From Mermis nigrescens (taxonomy: Eukaryota > Nematoda > Enoplea > Mermithida > Mermithidae), in NCBI GenBank assembly GCA_036768485.1, contig JAVLUZ010000567.1:124001-188000 (forward strand): DNA of 64,000 nt, given 5' to 3'. The notes beneath the pieces are model-generated. The model saw only the letters and a program-made list of their open reading frames with translations. It was not told where the DNA came from and made no database searches. Below are positions 1-12,300 of this stretch, in pieces. How positions within the stretch are numbered: the stretch's first letter is position 1; the number at the start of each line of letters is the position of its first letter. The position numbers and the translations under genes were made by a program.

Positions 1-309
1 TGAGTCGTGGTCTCTGTTCCGAAACCATAAACGTAGCGTTCCGTATATACAACGTTGCATAGTCAGCTCCAGGCTGCGTAGGCGCAGTGCAGTTATCGAA
101 TAGTAGTCCAACTAACCCGTCTACATTATATAACACCGACTCTTTATTCGCGCAACGCACTGTATTGATACAACAGCAAATCGTTGAGTGCGTCCTTGTT
201 GATTCTGTCTTTAATCATCGTTCGTTGTTTCCTAGATATTCATCCTCAAGTCATTCCTTTAACGTATCATCTTGATTCTTGAGCCGCGTTCAGAACTATT
301 ACGACGATC
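1..309 (+). promoter_or_regulatory. 5' flank and possible trans-splice/5'UTR acceptor of the galectin gene
   Basis: This sequence lies directly upstream of the galectin start codon. A pyrimidine-containing stretch ends in TTCAG at 289-293, 16 bases before the ATG at 310. That is a plausible spliced-leader or 5'UTR acceptor if the organism is a nematode. I recognise no TATA box or other core promoter element, and nothing in the stretch looks coding. Confidence 0.35.
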
Positions 310-336
310 ATGTCCCTGGAAGAAACGAAATCGTTG
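310..336 (+). CDS. lec-1: Galectin exon 1 (start exon)
   Basis: Nine codons, MSLEETKSL, are followed by the donor GTAAGC at 337. The exon ends in phase 0, matching the phase-0 acceptor at 7332. The assignment rests on the LEC-1-like N-terminus and the good donor. The intron it implies is 6995 bp. Confidence 0.7.
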
Positions 337-3300
337 GTAAGCAGATCAGATACTTTTGCGTAACCGTTCTTGTAAACTTTATGCAGAGGGAATGACCTAA
401 GCGCTCCATCTTTAAACTGCTAAGAATTTAAACTAAACGATTAATTGCTTTATTTTGTTTAAAATTTTGCATCCCCATGAACGAATGTTTGTTTATGACG
501 TTGTCGAACTCCAGTTACAGTCTGTTACACCTAACCTGCGAATTTCTCAAAATACTCTTTATGGACATTGTCCCGGGAGTTTACTGTAGGGATGAGATCA
601 AAGTGATTGCAGAAAACTGTCGATTTACGGCAGCTGAAATTTGGAAACCGCAAGGTTATGTGAAAGAAATTAAAAATAATTAAGTAAAAAATTTGGGATG
701 ATAGTAGAAGCGTTAATTATAATTAATGTATTGCATTTTTTCAAATAAAGGGAAATTCGCATGATTCTGGACACCTATAGTCTGTTTCACACAAGTTCGG
801 TCATAAATTTTAAAACTATCTCCGACAATAAGCTGACAAATAGCGATTATAGCTTTGATCTGATATATAATTATCGTAATCCTCGGCTTACTGTCGATGA
901 AAATTCTTAATATTTATACACGAAGTTATGGTGAACAGACTGTAAAATGGTGATTTAGCCAAAGCCACCAGTTGACACCTTTTGACCTTTGAGAATTTTT
1001 ATAGTCTGTGTCACACAAGTTTAGGCATAAATTTTAAACTATTTCCGACAACAAGCTGACTGATTGCGATTATAGCATTGATCTGATATATAATTATCGT
1101 AATCTGTCGGCATAGTGTCGTCAAAATTCTTAAAGTTTATGCCCAAACTTATGTGAAACAGACTGTAGACACAATTTTTAGACCGTCATCCCAAAGTTTA
1201 GGCGTTGCTCATGGTAGCTATGCTATGGCTACGTTATTTGTCGCAGGTTAGTTTCTTTTCATCAAGGATTTCGGTTCTTTTTTTGGTGAATCAAGCTTAT
1301 TCGTTCATTCTCTTTTCGTTTAAGCATATACGATATTTCTCCTTCAATAATCGTTTACCCGGTTATTTTTCAGATGAGCCGGCATTAAGCTTATAAGATA
1401 CATTCATAGTTTTTGATAGCTGTCTCAGCATAATCATTTTTTATCTTCTGATGATTCATACCAGAAGTGCTTATATAATTACCACACGCTTGCTAAAATA
1501 CGATAAAACTTCAAACAGTAAATGTTATCTTGAGCGGCGTGTGATTCATTCTGCTGAAAATATGAGACATAATGACGCTGCATGACTCATTTTTGCGTAT
1601 GAAAGATCCTGAGTCATAAATCGGAGTTTTAAAGTCTTGTTGCACAATGCCCTTAAGAAACTTGAAAAAATTGATAAAAAATACAATAAAATATTAAATA
1701 AAAAGTAAAAATATATGAATAACTACGAAAATTACATGCTGTGTAAATTGGGTTTAGATTTATAAATGTCATTGAGAAATTTTCATAGATTTTCTAACGT
1801 CAACGTTTTTTCGGAGCACAATGTGAGCTTATTTTGTCGTTTTTTAATGCGAATCACTATTGTTTTTGCTTAGATTTTTGTGCATAGTTGCCTCTTTGAC
1901 AATGTGTCAGCGACTTGGAGACCTAATCCGATTCGGGAAATACGAAAATAATACCTTGTACTAGAATGATCGCACGTATTTTACCAATATCTGCTGAGTT
2001 AGGGCAAGATGCTGAGGTGGAGCTATAAATTATATTACAGAATTTTGGAGCTTGGGATCAGACAGGCACTGCTTGTGTGATTCTGAGTTTCCGTTCGTTT
2101 TATCTACGTCATTTCTGGGAACAACTATAGTCTGAATGTCAGATTTCTCAGCTAGCTTAATGAGTTTCTATGCTATTTGCTTTCAAAACGTCTAGAACTG
2201 AGTCGATCAAAATTAGTAAAAATTGGAAATCAATTTCGGTTTTTCACATGAAAATGATGAATTTTCATACTTTTTATCGTTAAAAACGGGTTAACGTGTT
2301 CAGAACGGGATACTAAATTTGACTCATTTTCGAACTGAGCGTAAATTACGAGCTTTAGCAACGTTTTTCGCCGATTACTACTCACACAATGTACATCAAT
2401 GAGGCCAGATTTCTATTTTTGCGCATCAGCGAGAAAAGCAAATAAGGCCTTGCAAAAAGGCCCCAGTCAAAGTCGGTTATAGATTTTGTACAAAATTCTT
2501 AACTTACTATTGACTAAGACTACTCATCGCCCTAAAGTAATCACAGCATTCAATGACTTGAGTGAATCACCCGTAATGCGGGTTGAAAACGACACGAAAA
2601 CTAGTTGGAAAATCCGAGCGGGATTTTTCGCCCTACGACGAGGCAATCGAAAATGTGAGAGCGTACACGCAAATTCCCTTTTCCTCCTTGAATTGAAATC
2701 AATTGAAATTCGATTCGACTTTAAAAAATTGCCAAAAATAGCAATTCGATTTAGGTAGATCGACAATTCACTGGGGTAATAATGAAAAGGTTTTAGGCTT
2801 CGATTTTTATAATGTTTCGAAAAGTAAATCTATATGGAGATTATTATCGGGAAGTTTTTGATATTGCACTCCGTTGGTCAAATATTAAATGACACCAAAG
2901 TTTTTAATTCGCTGGTAAGTTTGACAATCAGTCATTAAAAAAAACATTTTCGGAGTTCCAAACTTGTTACGTAGGAGCAATGATGACTCACACACGCATG
3001 ATTAGTTTTTCGTACATGGGCCATTTATTCTCCGAAATCTTCCAAAAAACATGAATCATTATGTTTTGACCCATCGATCATATCTTAATATCTTCGTCAT
3101 TTTTGTGCTCGAAATATTGACAAAGCGGCAAGCGAAAGAAGTTTTTCGATGTTCATTAGTTATTTACAACAACAATACGTAATTTTTGCATTATCTTATC
3201 GCTTTTCGTTTGCGATTTTTTCCCGTTCCATTAAATCGTTCCTAAAAACAATTGAATTCAAACATGGATGTGGAATCCATAAGGTCCTAAACAAAATTTG

Positions 3301-6300
3301 GAAGATCCCCAGAATAGAAGTTTTTGAATTTTATCGTTTTTTATTGTTTTTTGATACCATTAAATAGAACTTGATTAGAAACGTCGAAAAATGGTGTTTT
3401 CGACCATTTTTTAACCTTCGAACAATTTTTTGTACCAACTCAGAACCCCGACTTTGGGTCCTGATCATGTACGGTTGAATCTGTGTCTTAGCTTATTTTG
3501 CTTTTAAAAAAACTTCAGTTTACACTGGTGTAAAAAACGAAAAAAAGTGCGTCCTATGAATACTGATTTAATTAATCATTTTCGTGCGTCAATTATTTCA
3601 CATGTTGCTTTTTTGTGTGTCAAAAATGATTCAGAATTAGCAAAATTTTGACTTTTATACTCATTTCGTACATTTTCTGACCAAACCTGTCTTATTAAAA
3701 ATTTTCAAGTATGTTGATGCATTTATCGTGTGTAGACTGGCAGAAATGTATGTTATAAAAAAGCTCTATCGAATAAGCACGAAATAAGCGCATTAAAATT
3801 GAATACAATAAAATAATTCATTGTCCAGGGATAACCGTAAAAATAATCAATACTTATTTAATGGATAATTTTAAAATGACAAAGCAAATACAATCGTAAA
3901 GTAGCAATTTTTATGATCAAGTTTCCGCTTCGATACTATAGTCCATTTCATTTACCTTTTGAGGTTTGAACAAATTTAAAGTGCCTACAAAAGTGTTTTA
4001 AACTAACGCCTCTGTTATAATATTCTACAGTACGAGTATATCGAGTTGACGTCTGCCACTGGGTCTACGACGTTTTGGCGCCAGCAACTTATAAATTATT
4101 CTAATTAAATCAATTTTGAAGCAATTTTAAAATAAATTATATATTCAGTAAGCAGGTTCTACAAGCTACAAAATAGCGTATTGTTCTTTTCGATTCGATG
4201 AGTATTCATTTGTGTACGATTGAAAAACTAGAAAATCCAGTGTATTTTTAGATGCATTTAATTATCTCACCTAATTCGAAGATATTCCATAAGTAATTTA
4301 TACCATCACGTAGAGAATTGAATGGGCTTTCAGAATATGTATTATACTTTATTCATGAATGAAATGTTAATAATTAATAATTAATAATATTACAAAGAGT
4401 GTGGCTCCAAAACGTCCTGCTTCATTTCCCACTGTAAAGTCGCATTACTGTATTATAATTTTAAACCACTTCTGTAGCCTGATTAGTGCGGATTAAATTC
4501 AATAGAAAACCGCAAAGTTATATGAAACAGACTATAGCTTTTTGTCAGCTTTACAATCTTGTCCAAAACAAATTGCTGCTTCCTTAACCTTCATTCACTG
4601 ATTTAGACGTGTAAGCATCACATTGTACATTTTTCGTAGCTAACGATGATTTCTTACTCATTTTTTTGCACGAATTTTTCCGTTTATTCCCCCCACGAGT
4701 ATCAGTGTAATCGCAATAGCTTTTTTGCTTAGTTTAATCGAGAATAATTCGTAATTCGCATCGAAAACTACAGACAGTAACCCTACATTTTTTCGGTTTT
4801 TTCGCGAAACCCATTTTTTGACAATCGTCGTCGCGTTCAATCCAGCCTAATTTGTTGTCGCTGCATATGATTCACTTTTTAGCTTCCCCAGTCAATGAAC
4901 CATTCAGGCGCATTACTTAGTTACGATTTTTTACTGTACGAGTCCGGTTAGTCCGTAGGAATTGTGTTGCGCGTTTCGGGATCATTCCCATCGGTCTTTC
5001 AATGCTCTTGTTCTATTGGCTTCCTTTATCAGTCGGTATAATCGAACAAGAGGTTATGCCTTCAATTGAGAAGCAGACAGACGTCAAAAAAGTATTTCGG
5101 CTGTTTTACGAGCTACAAAACTAGCTAACACAAGCTGTTTTGGGGCAAAATTGCAACTAATGACATTTCTCTTTGCCCGGGACTTCGGTACTCGCGTATA
5201 GTGTAGGCTAATACAAAACCAGATGCTCAAATGCATTGATTCCTTCGGGCGAAAGATTGTGTATTAAGAGGTGGCGTAACCACAGCAACTGTAGAATGAA
5301 TGAGCCCTGTATAAATGTACCTGCATGTCTGTATACTTATGCCCAGATGTGCTACTCCTTTGCAACATTTTGAATTTTTGCTTATGTTCTGGGGGAAATC
5401 GATCAGCTACATAACAAAGATGCTACGTTGAAGTGGGAAGTTCAGCCAACATCTCTTTAATGTACTGATGTAGTATTAAAGTCTACAAGCATTAAATTAA
5501 AATTAGCCGAAAAAAGGAAGGTTAAATATGCGATTTTATTGGAAATAGTAGTTAAAAATGCACTATTGCAAGCAAATATTAAAAATTACATGTAGAATAC
5601 GATTGATAACATGAAAGTAAATAGAAAAGGTAGTTAGGAAACAAATTATTAGAAAAAAATATGAAAAATACAAAATATATAAGCCGTTGGGAATAATTTC
5701 ACCTTATTTCGCGATCATTTCTGGAGCATGATTTTTTGTATTCCTACATTTTTCCGCCTGACAGAGGTGCTTTGGGCATAAAAAAATAAAGCATTGTACC
5801 AAATTTAGTAAGTATCTACTCTGGCTATATAATTAGCGTTGGCAAAAGTCCGCAAAAAAGGACTTTCCGGACTATAGTCCAGGTTTAAGTCCGGACTCCG
5901 GACTGCTTCGGATCAGGACTATAGTCCGGACCATAGTCCCTAAAATAAAAGACCAAGTCTCGGACTAAGTCCTTTATAAAAAACAGTATCATTTATGCAG
6001 AGAAAACATACCCAGACACTAGACTGGCTTTTCGTTAAAAAATTAGAGAACAATGCTGGTACCTACTACATGGTGGTATTCACTTTCTAGTGCTTTCCTG
6101 TTCAGATCTGATTCAATAGTCAATGAAAAGAACTTTACAATCAATGAATACATACATGCATTGTATATATTATAGGTGCTACTATAAATACATTTTGTAA
6201 CTAACTTTCCCCAGATTCAAGTAAAAAATAGCAAATATTACTCGCGAAAAAAGGTCAAGTTAAACTTCAAAAAATTTCCATTTCAATACTCTCAACGCTT

Positions 6301-9300
6301 AAACTGTGACGATTTTTATCTATGTAAAATCACACTTGCACAACTAAACACGCGTTCACATTGTGCCGAGCCGACGTTGCGGGAATGGCCAAAATCGTGG
6401 ATGCAAGTCTTGGACTGAATGTTTCGTATGAATCCAACAAGATTTAGTCTTGAACCCAAAATATGAAATTTTTTTTGAATTCAACAAAATTTAGTCTTGA
6501 AACCAAAATATGAAACTGTTTATGTTTATACAGCCAATTATGTTCTGAAGTTCTTACAAAAAAATGACAGTGGACATTGGGGACAATACTTTTATTAAAA
6601 AACAATGATAACCGTAAACTTAACTATAGCTGTTGTTGAGTTGACAACTAATTAGCTGTTGTATGGTTGACAACCAAAAATAGCCATGTAAATTACCGCC
6701 TACCACTAAAAACAAATAAAACATATCTCTTTGAGCACAGTTTGAAATTCAGACAATAAAAGAAAAACTAACGTGAACATAGGCATTAAACGCAAACAAC
6801 ACTCCCCAAAGAGAGGGAAGACTTGCAAAACGCACGTCAAACGTCGGATAGCACAACGTGGAAGAAGTTGGAACTTTTGTCCGGTAGGTCGGACTAAGCG
6901 GACTTAGTCCGCCAAAAAGGACTAGTCCTTTTCCGGACTAACGGGCTAAAAAAGACTAGGACTATAGTCCAAAGACTAAAGGACTTAGTCCGGACTATAG
7001 TCCTTGCTAGTTCTTAGTCGGACTTTTGCCAACGCTATAACATATAATGCCAAAATTGAGTTGAAAAGGTGAACCCGTCTAAATTTTCCTGCATAATAAA
7101 TTTTTTGCGTTGTTTACTGTCAATGAATCAGTAGCTGGCTAAAGATATTTTAGTGAAGATAAACACTGGCCTGGCATAGTATAGGCACTGAAATTCGTCA
7201 TGCGCCAATTGTCCTAAAAAGTAGGGTAGGATATCTGAACAGAGGGCAGCCGATTTTCCTATAATTTTCTCATGAAAAAGCATTGATTAAAAGGTTGCCA
7301 CCTGCAAATAAAGTGGACTTATTATTTTGAGGCCCTGCCTTACTTGTCCCGCTTGGAGGGTGCCGGTCTGGAGCCCGGTCAAACGGTCATCATCAAAGGC
7401 GTCGACGCTGGTGACCATTTCAACGTCAGCCTGTTGACCGGTGCTAACTTCGAGTCGAGCGACATACCGTTTCACATTTCGATGCGCCTTAAGGACAAAG
7501 TGGCCATCTTGAACGACAAGCGCCAGGGTAAATGGGGCAAGGAGGAGAAGAAGAAAGAGCCTTTCAAGGAGAACGAACCCATCGACTTGCGCATTAGGGC
7601 GCACGACAACAAGTTTCAGGTGATAGGAAAATCAAAATGAAAAAATTTAAAAATATTAAAAAATTCAAACATCAAATCAGTCGCTTACATAAATGAATTA
7701 ATATGATAAGGGTCAGTGGATTGGGTACGTATCTCCGTTGAAAGTGATTGAGCTACCATCTCTTCGAATTAAATTTTCTTCAACCTCCCCACCTCCGTTT
7801 GTTCTGGCAAAAACTTGCTTTTTGATCATTTTTTACGCTTTTTGCCCTTTTTGACCGAAACTAGGTTATTTACATTTCCATGCTCGGAAAATTTTGTCCC
7901 CTCCCACACCCGAAATTTTGAACCATTACATGGATGGCAATACACATTGCGTAACAAGGATGCTTCATGAAGTCATGCCCAGACGTTTTCTTGGGGGGTT
8001 AGACTCCCCCAGAATGGCAACTGACCCGGGCACGTAGCTGGCCGTCCTGTTTTAAAGGGGACCAACACCAATTTTTGGGGGAACTTAGATCAAAAAGGCC
8101 AAAAATAGCACAAAATAACAATTAGAAAGTCCCATTTTTCTGAATTTTGTGAGGGTCCGAACCCCCTATCCCCCAGAGATACTGTGCCTGAACTGACCTC
8201 CCGCAAAATGGCTGCGACTCCCCAGAATTGTCAATTTTTTGTGAAAGTTGTAAAAATTGTGCCTTTTTAGGTGTTTTTAGCGCATTTATGGCTCAAAATT
8301 TTCAAATTTTCGGCGCTTCGCGCCATATGCACATCTTTTAAACTATATTTTGTCCAATTTACCATTTTTTAAAAATTTTTTGAGATTTCTTTCACGTTTT
8401 TATGTTCTAGAAAGAGCGGGCATTGTCAGAAACGTCAGAAAACAGTGTTTTGACGTGTACCCATCGTTTTTAGCCCAGAAAGGGAATTTTTAAAAAATTT
8501 TTGGGCCTTACTCTCCCAGAATTCCCATGCTTTTACATGTATGGTCATGCCTGGTCAATATTTTAAACTTAGACCAGTCTGAAAGGTCAGCCGTGATAAA
8601 AATTAGAGTTTTATATTTTTCTGAGCTGAAATTGTCTTAACAAATGACATGAGCATCAAAGCAGCACGTGAACTACACTGACTAGTTGTACATATATGAC
8701 AGGTACTTTCATACAAAAAACGCACTTTTTAGCCGTTTTTACCGCGATATTATTTTGTTCTGGATAACTCTTACTTTCTACTGAGCAGTCTAGCCAAACT
8801 GTTCCCATTTAAACGTGTCATGTCTTTGCCTCGCATGGGCGTGAGGGGAGGGGTTGGGAGGGTTTGTATCTCCTCAGAATCCAGTAGACCCCCAAAAATC
8901 GACAGACCCCCAGAATTGATTTTTTGGTATGTTTTTTGGGGAGTTTTACCAGTTTTACATCACCGAACCTCCCCCCCCGCTCCGAAATTCGGTCGCTGCC
9001 CATGTATGGTCTTTACTATATATGCACAGTGTGTGTGACCTGTCTGATGGTCATCACCAGACATGCACATGGGGGAAGGGGTTTAGGGGGGTCTAGACCA
9101 TACGTGGGCAGCAAGAAAATTCTGGGGGGTGCCAGAGATTTTTCAGAGGTCAAAAAATGGCCTTAAAACTGGTGGTATGGCGAAAAAACACCATTTTTCG
9201 ACGTTTCTCATTGAGCACTATTTATTGGCATCAAAAAATTGTGAAAAAACGAGAAAAATTTTAAAAATTGAATTCTGGGGGGGGGTATTTTGGTTTCTCG

Positions 9301-12300
9301 GGGGGGGGGAATAGCATACCCCAACCTCCCACGCCCAGGTGTGATCTAGACCCCTAAAATGGGAAAATTAAAAATTTTGTGGGGAGAATGAGGTAAAATG
9401 AAGGCCAAAAACGGATCAAAATTGAAAATTTTCTTCAAAAGTGCTTCAAATTGACCAGAAACTTTGTAATAACGTAGGTTTAACCTATTTTAACGCTTAT
9501 ACCAGTTTTTAGGGTCATTTTAACTCAAAAAAGGTCAATTTTAGACCCCTCAGACCGGCTGAGCCCTTCCCCCAGATCCACCATGCTGTGCATCTATGGT
9601 CATAACAGGGAGCTTTTTGGTTTAAAATGGGCCTAAAAATTGCCGTAAACGGTAAAATAGTATCTCAAGTACTTTTGCAAGAAAGCTGAGATTTTTTGTT
9701 TGTGACTTCAATTTTTCCTTATTTTACGCATAAAAATTTTCCAATAAAAAATTTGACGACTAAATTCCAACACAAAAGGGCTTTTGAAATGAAGTAAGTA
9801 AATTTGTGTAAATATCTATCTTAGCCTCGTCCATGCATTACCTATATTAGGTATTAATTCTGTGTTCGGATCGGCTTATCGGTGCCAATCACGACAATTA
9901 ATTATTTTAACGTAATTAACGGAACGTTTTTTAATTTCAGGTTTACGCTAACCAGAAACTGATCGGTGATTTCGAATATAGACAACCATTAAACAGCATC
10001 AATCATTTGTACATCGATGGCACGCTTGACTTGAACACCGTTACTTGGGGTGGAAAATACTATGTAAGCGAGTGTAATAACGATGACCGAATTTTTGTTG
10101 TTGATGTTTTTGCTTTTTTGTAACTAGTTGCCTAGTTTTGTTAAACAAATATGATTATTAGATGACATGAGAGAACCTGTTCTTTGATGAGATTACTGTA
10201 GAAATCAAATTAGCCAATCGGCGTCACCTTTCCGTATCAAGGACGGTTAGTGGAGCGTTTGGCCCAAAATTTGGGAGTAATTTTAGGATTTCAATTTTAG
10301 GTCTTAGCCTTTGTTTAGCTAGCAAAGCAAATACTTTTGGCTCGTATAAAGATTTTTGGAGCGAGAAATGGCGATTTTAGCACAATTTATTTCGTATTTT
10401 GCCTGAAAAATTTATTAATCCGCAGCCTTCAATCCCTTGGTAGTATTGCGCTTTACCTTAAGCGTGTTAATCAAATAATGAAGCAATAATTCGTGTATCC
10501 CATACGTGGGCAGCAAAAAAATTCTGGGGGTGCAAGATTTTTCAATGGTCAAAAAATGGACTTAAAAATGGTGGTATGGCGTAAAAGCACCATTTTTCGA
10601 CGTTTCTCATCAAGCACTATCCATTGGCATCAAAAAATTGCTAAAAAACGAAAAAAAATTTCAAAAATTGAATTCTGAAGGGGTATTTTGATTTCTGGGG
10701 GGGATATTTTGGTATCTCGGGGGGGGGGGTGCATACCCCCCAAACCCCCACCACGCCCAGGTGTGGTGTATCCTTAACGATTGTTCAGCCTCAATTTTTC
10801 AAGGTTTTAAGGATCTTCGCGAATAAAGGAGGTTCGATATTCAACACAAGATTCCCAAAAATGTCGACGAAATTCTGACCAAAAATATTTTTCGCTAAAA
10901 TTAGGTGCTGGAAAAAATGGCAACAAAAAAATCATTTTGCGAATTTTTCAGGAATACTGAATCCGCAACTGTTTCGCGCCTAATCCCTGTTTTGGTTTGT
11001 TCTCCGAATTTTATCATAAATTTTTAAATGCTAAAATACGAGCGAAGATTGAAGAGAAGACCTTGTTTTTGTAATAAAAAACGAAAATACCCACGATTGT
11101 AATCAGTTGTGTAAAAATAATAAGAGGCCGAGTCGACAGAAAACGATTAATTGTGAAATTTGGTAGGGAGTAAGGCAGGACTGATCCAAATAAACGCAAT
11201 GCTTGTTTTTTTCTAATTTTCTGGTCACTTTTAGTAACAGAATACTTAACTATCGAGGATGCATATGGTCAGGGCTGACAATGGGGTTAAAATCCAAGAC
11301 ATCTGGTCAGGGTATAAGTGAAATTCAGGATTTTTGTTATAGTAAGCTGATTTTCTAAATTTGTCAAAAGTACCTGAAAGCAGCCTTTTTCGGAAAAATC
11401 GATCTACATTGTCGGGTTTCATGAGCCTTTGGAGAGGGCAGTAATACCCCTCTCTTCCCTCCCTACGTACATGCTTGTTAATTTTTTTATTAATAATTAC
11501 TTTTATTAATATTTACTATTACTTTAGTTATTTTAATCGGTTATTTTCTAGTTTGCACCTTTATCTTCTTAAATCATGTTGCATGAAGACTAATTACCAT
11601 ATATGTAAAGAATGGAAATTATGGATGGGATAAGCACCGAAAGTTTTTAAACAGCATCTTATTTGGGCTTGAAAACCACGTGTACACGTCTGGAACACTA
11701 TTTTTACGTTTCAGACGGTGTTCGTTCTTTCTAGATTATAAAAACGTGAGAATTTTCAAAAATTGTCATTATTTCAGTAAATTGAAATAAACGTAGCCAA
11801 AAAACGAGTATATGGCGGGCGCGAAGCGCTGAAATTTGACAAATTTTGGAGCTAAACATGCTTGAAATAACACACTTTCTATGATTTTTTCGGAAAACCG
11901 ACAATTCTGAGGAGTCGGCCATTTTGAAGGTAGTCAGCAGGTCAACAGCATAGGTGGGCGGCACCGAAGTTCTGGGGGTGCAAGATTTTTTCAAACGTCA
12001 AAATATGGCCTTAAAAATGGTGGTATGGCGAAAAAACACAATTTTTCACCGTTTCTCATCGAGCACTATCCATTGGCATCACAAAATTGCGAAAAAAAGA
12101 CAAAAAAATTTCAAAATTTGAATTCTGGGGGGATATTTTGGTTTCTGAGGGGGTATTTTGGTTTCTGGGGGGTGCATACCCCCAAACCACTCCCACACGC
12201 CCGGGTATGGTCAACACCATACGTGGGCAGCAAGAAAATTCTGGGGGGTCGAAGATTTTTTGAAGGTCAAAAAATGGCCTAAAAACGAAAAAAAATTTCA

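Noticed and set aside
7287..7604. 105-codon minus-strand frame opposite galectin exon 2
   Set aside because: A shadow of the galectin CRD1 exon.
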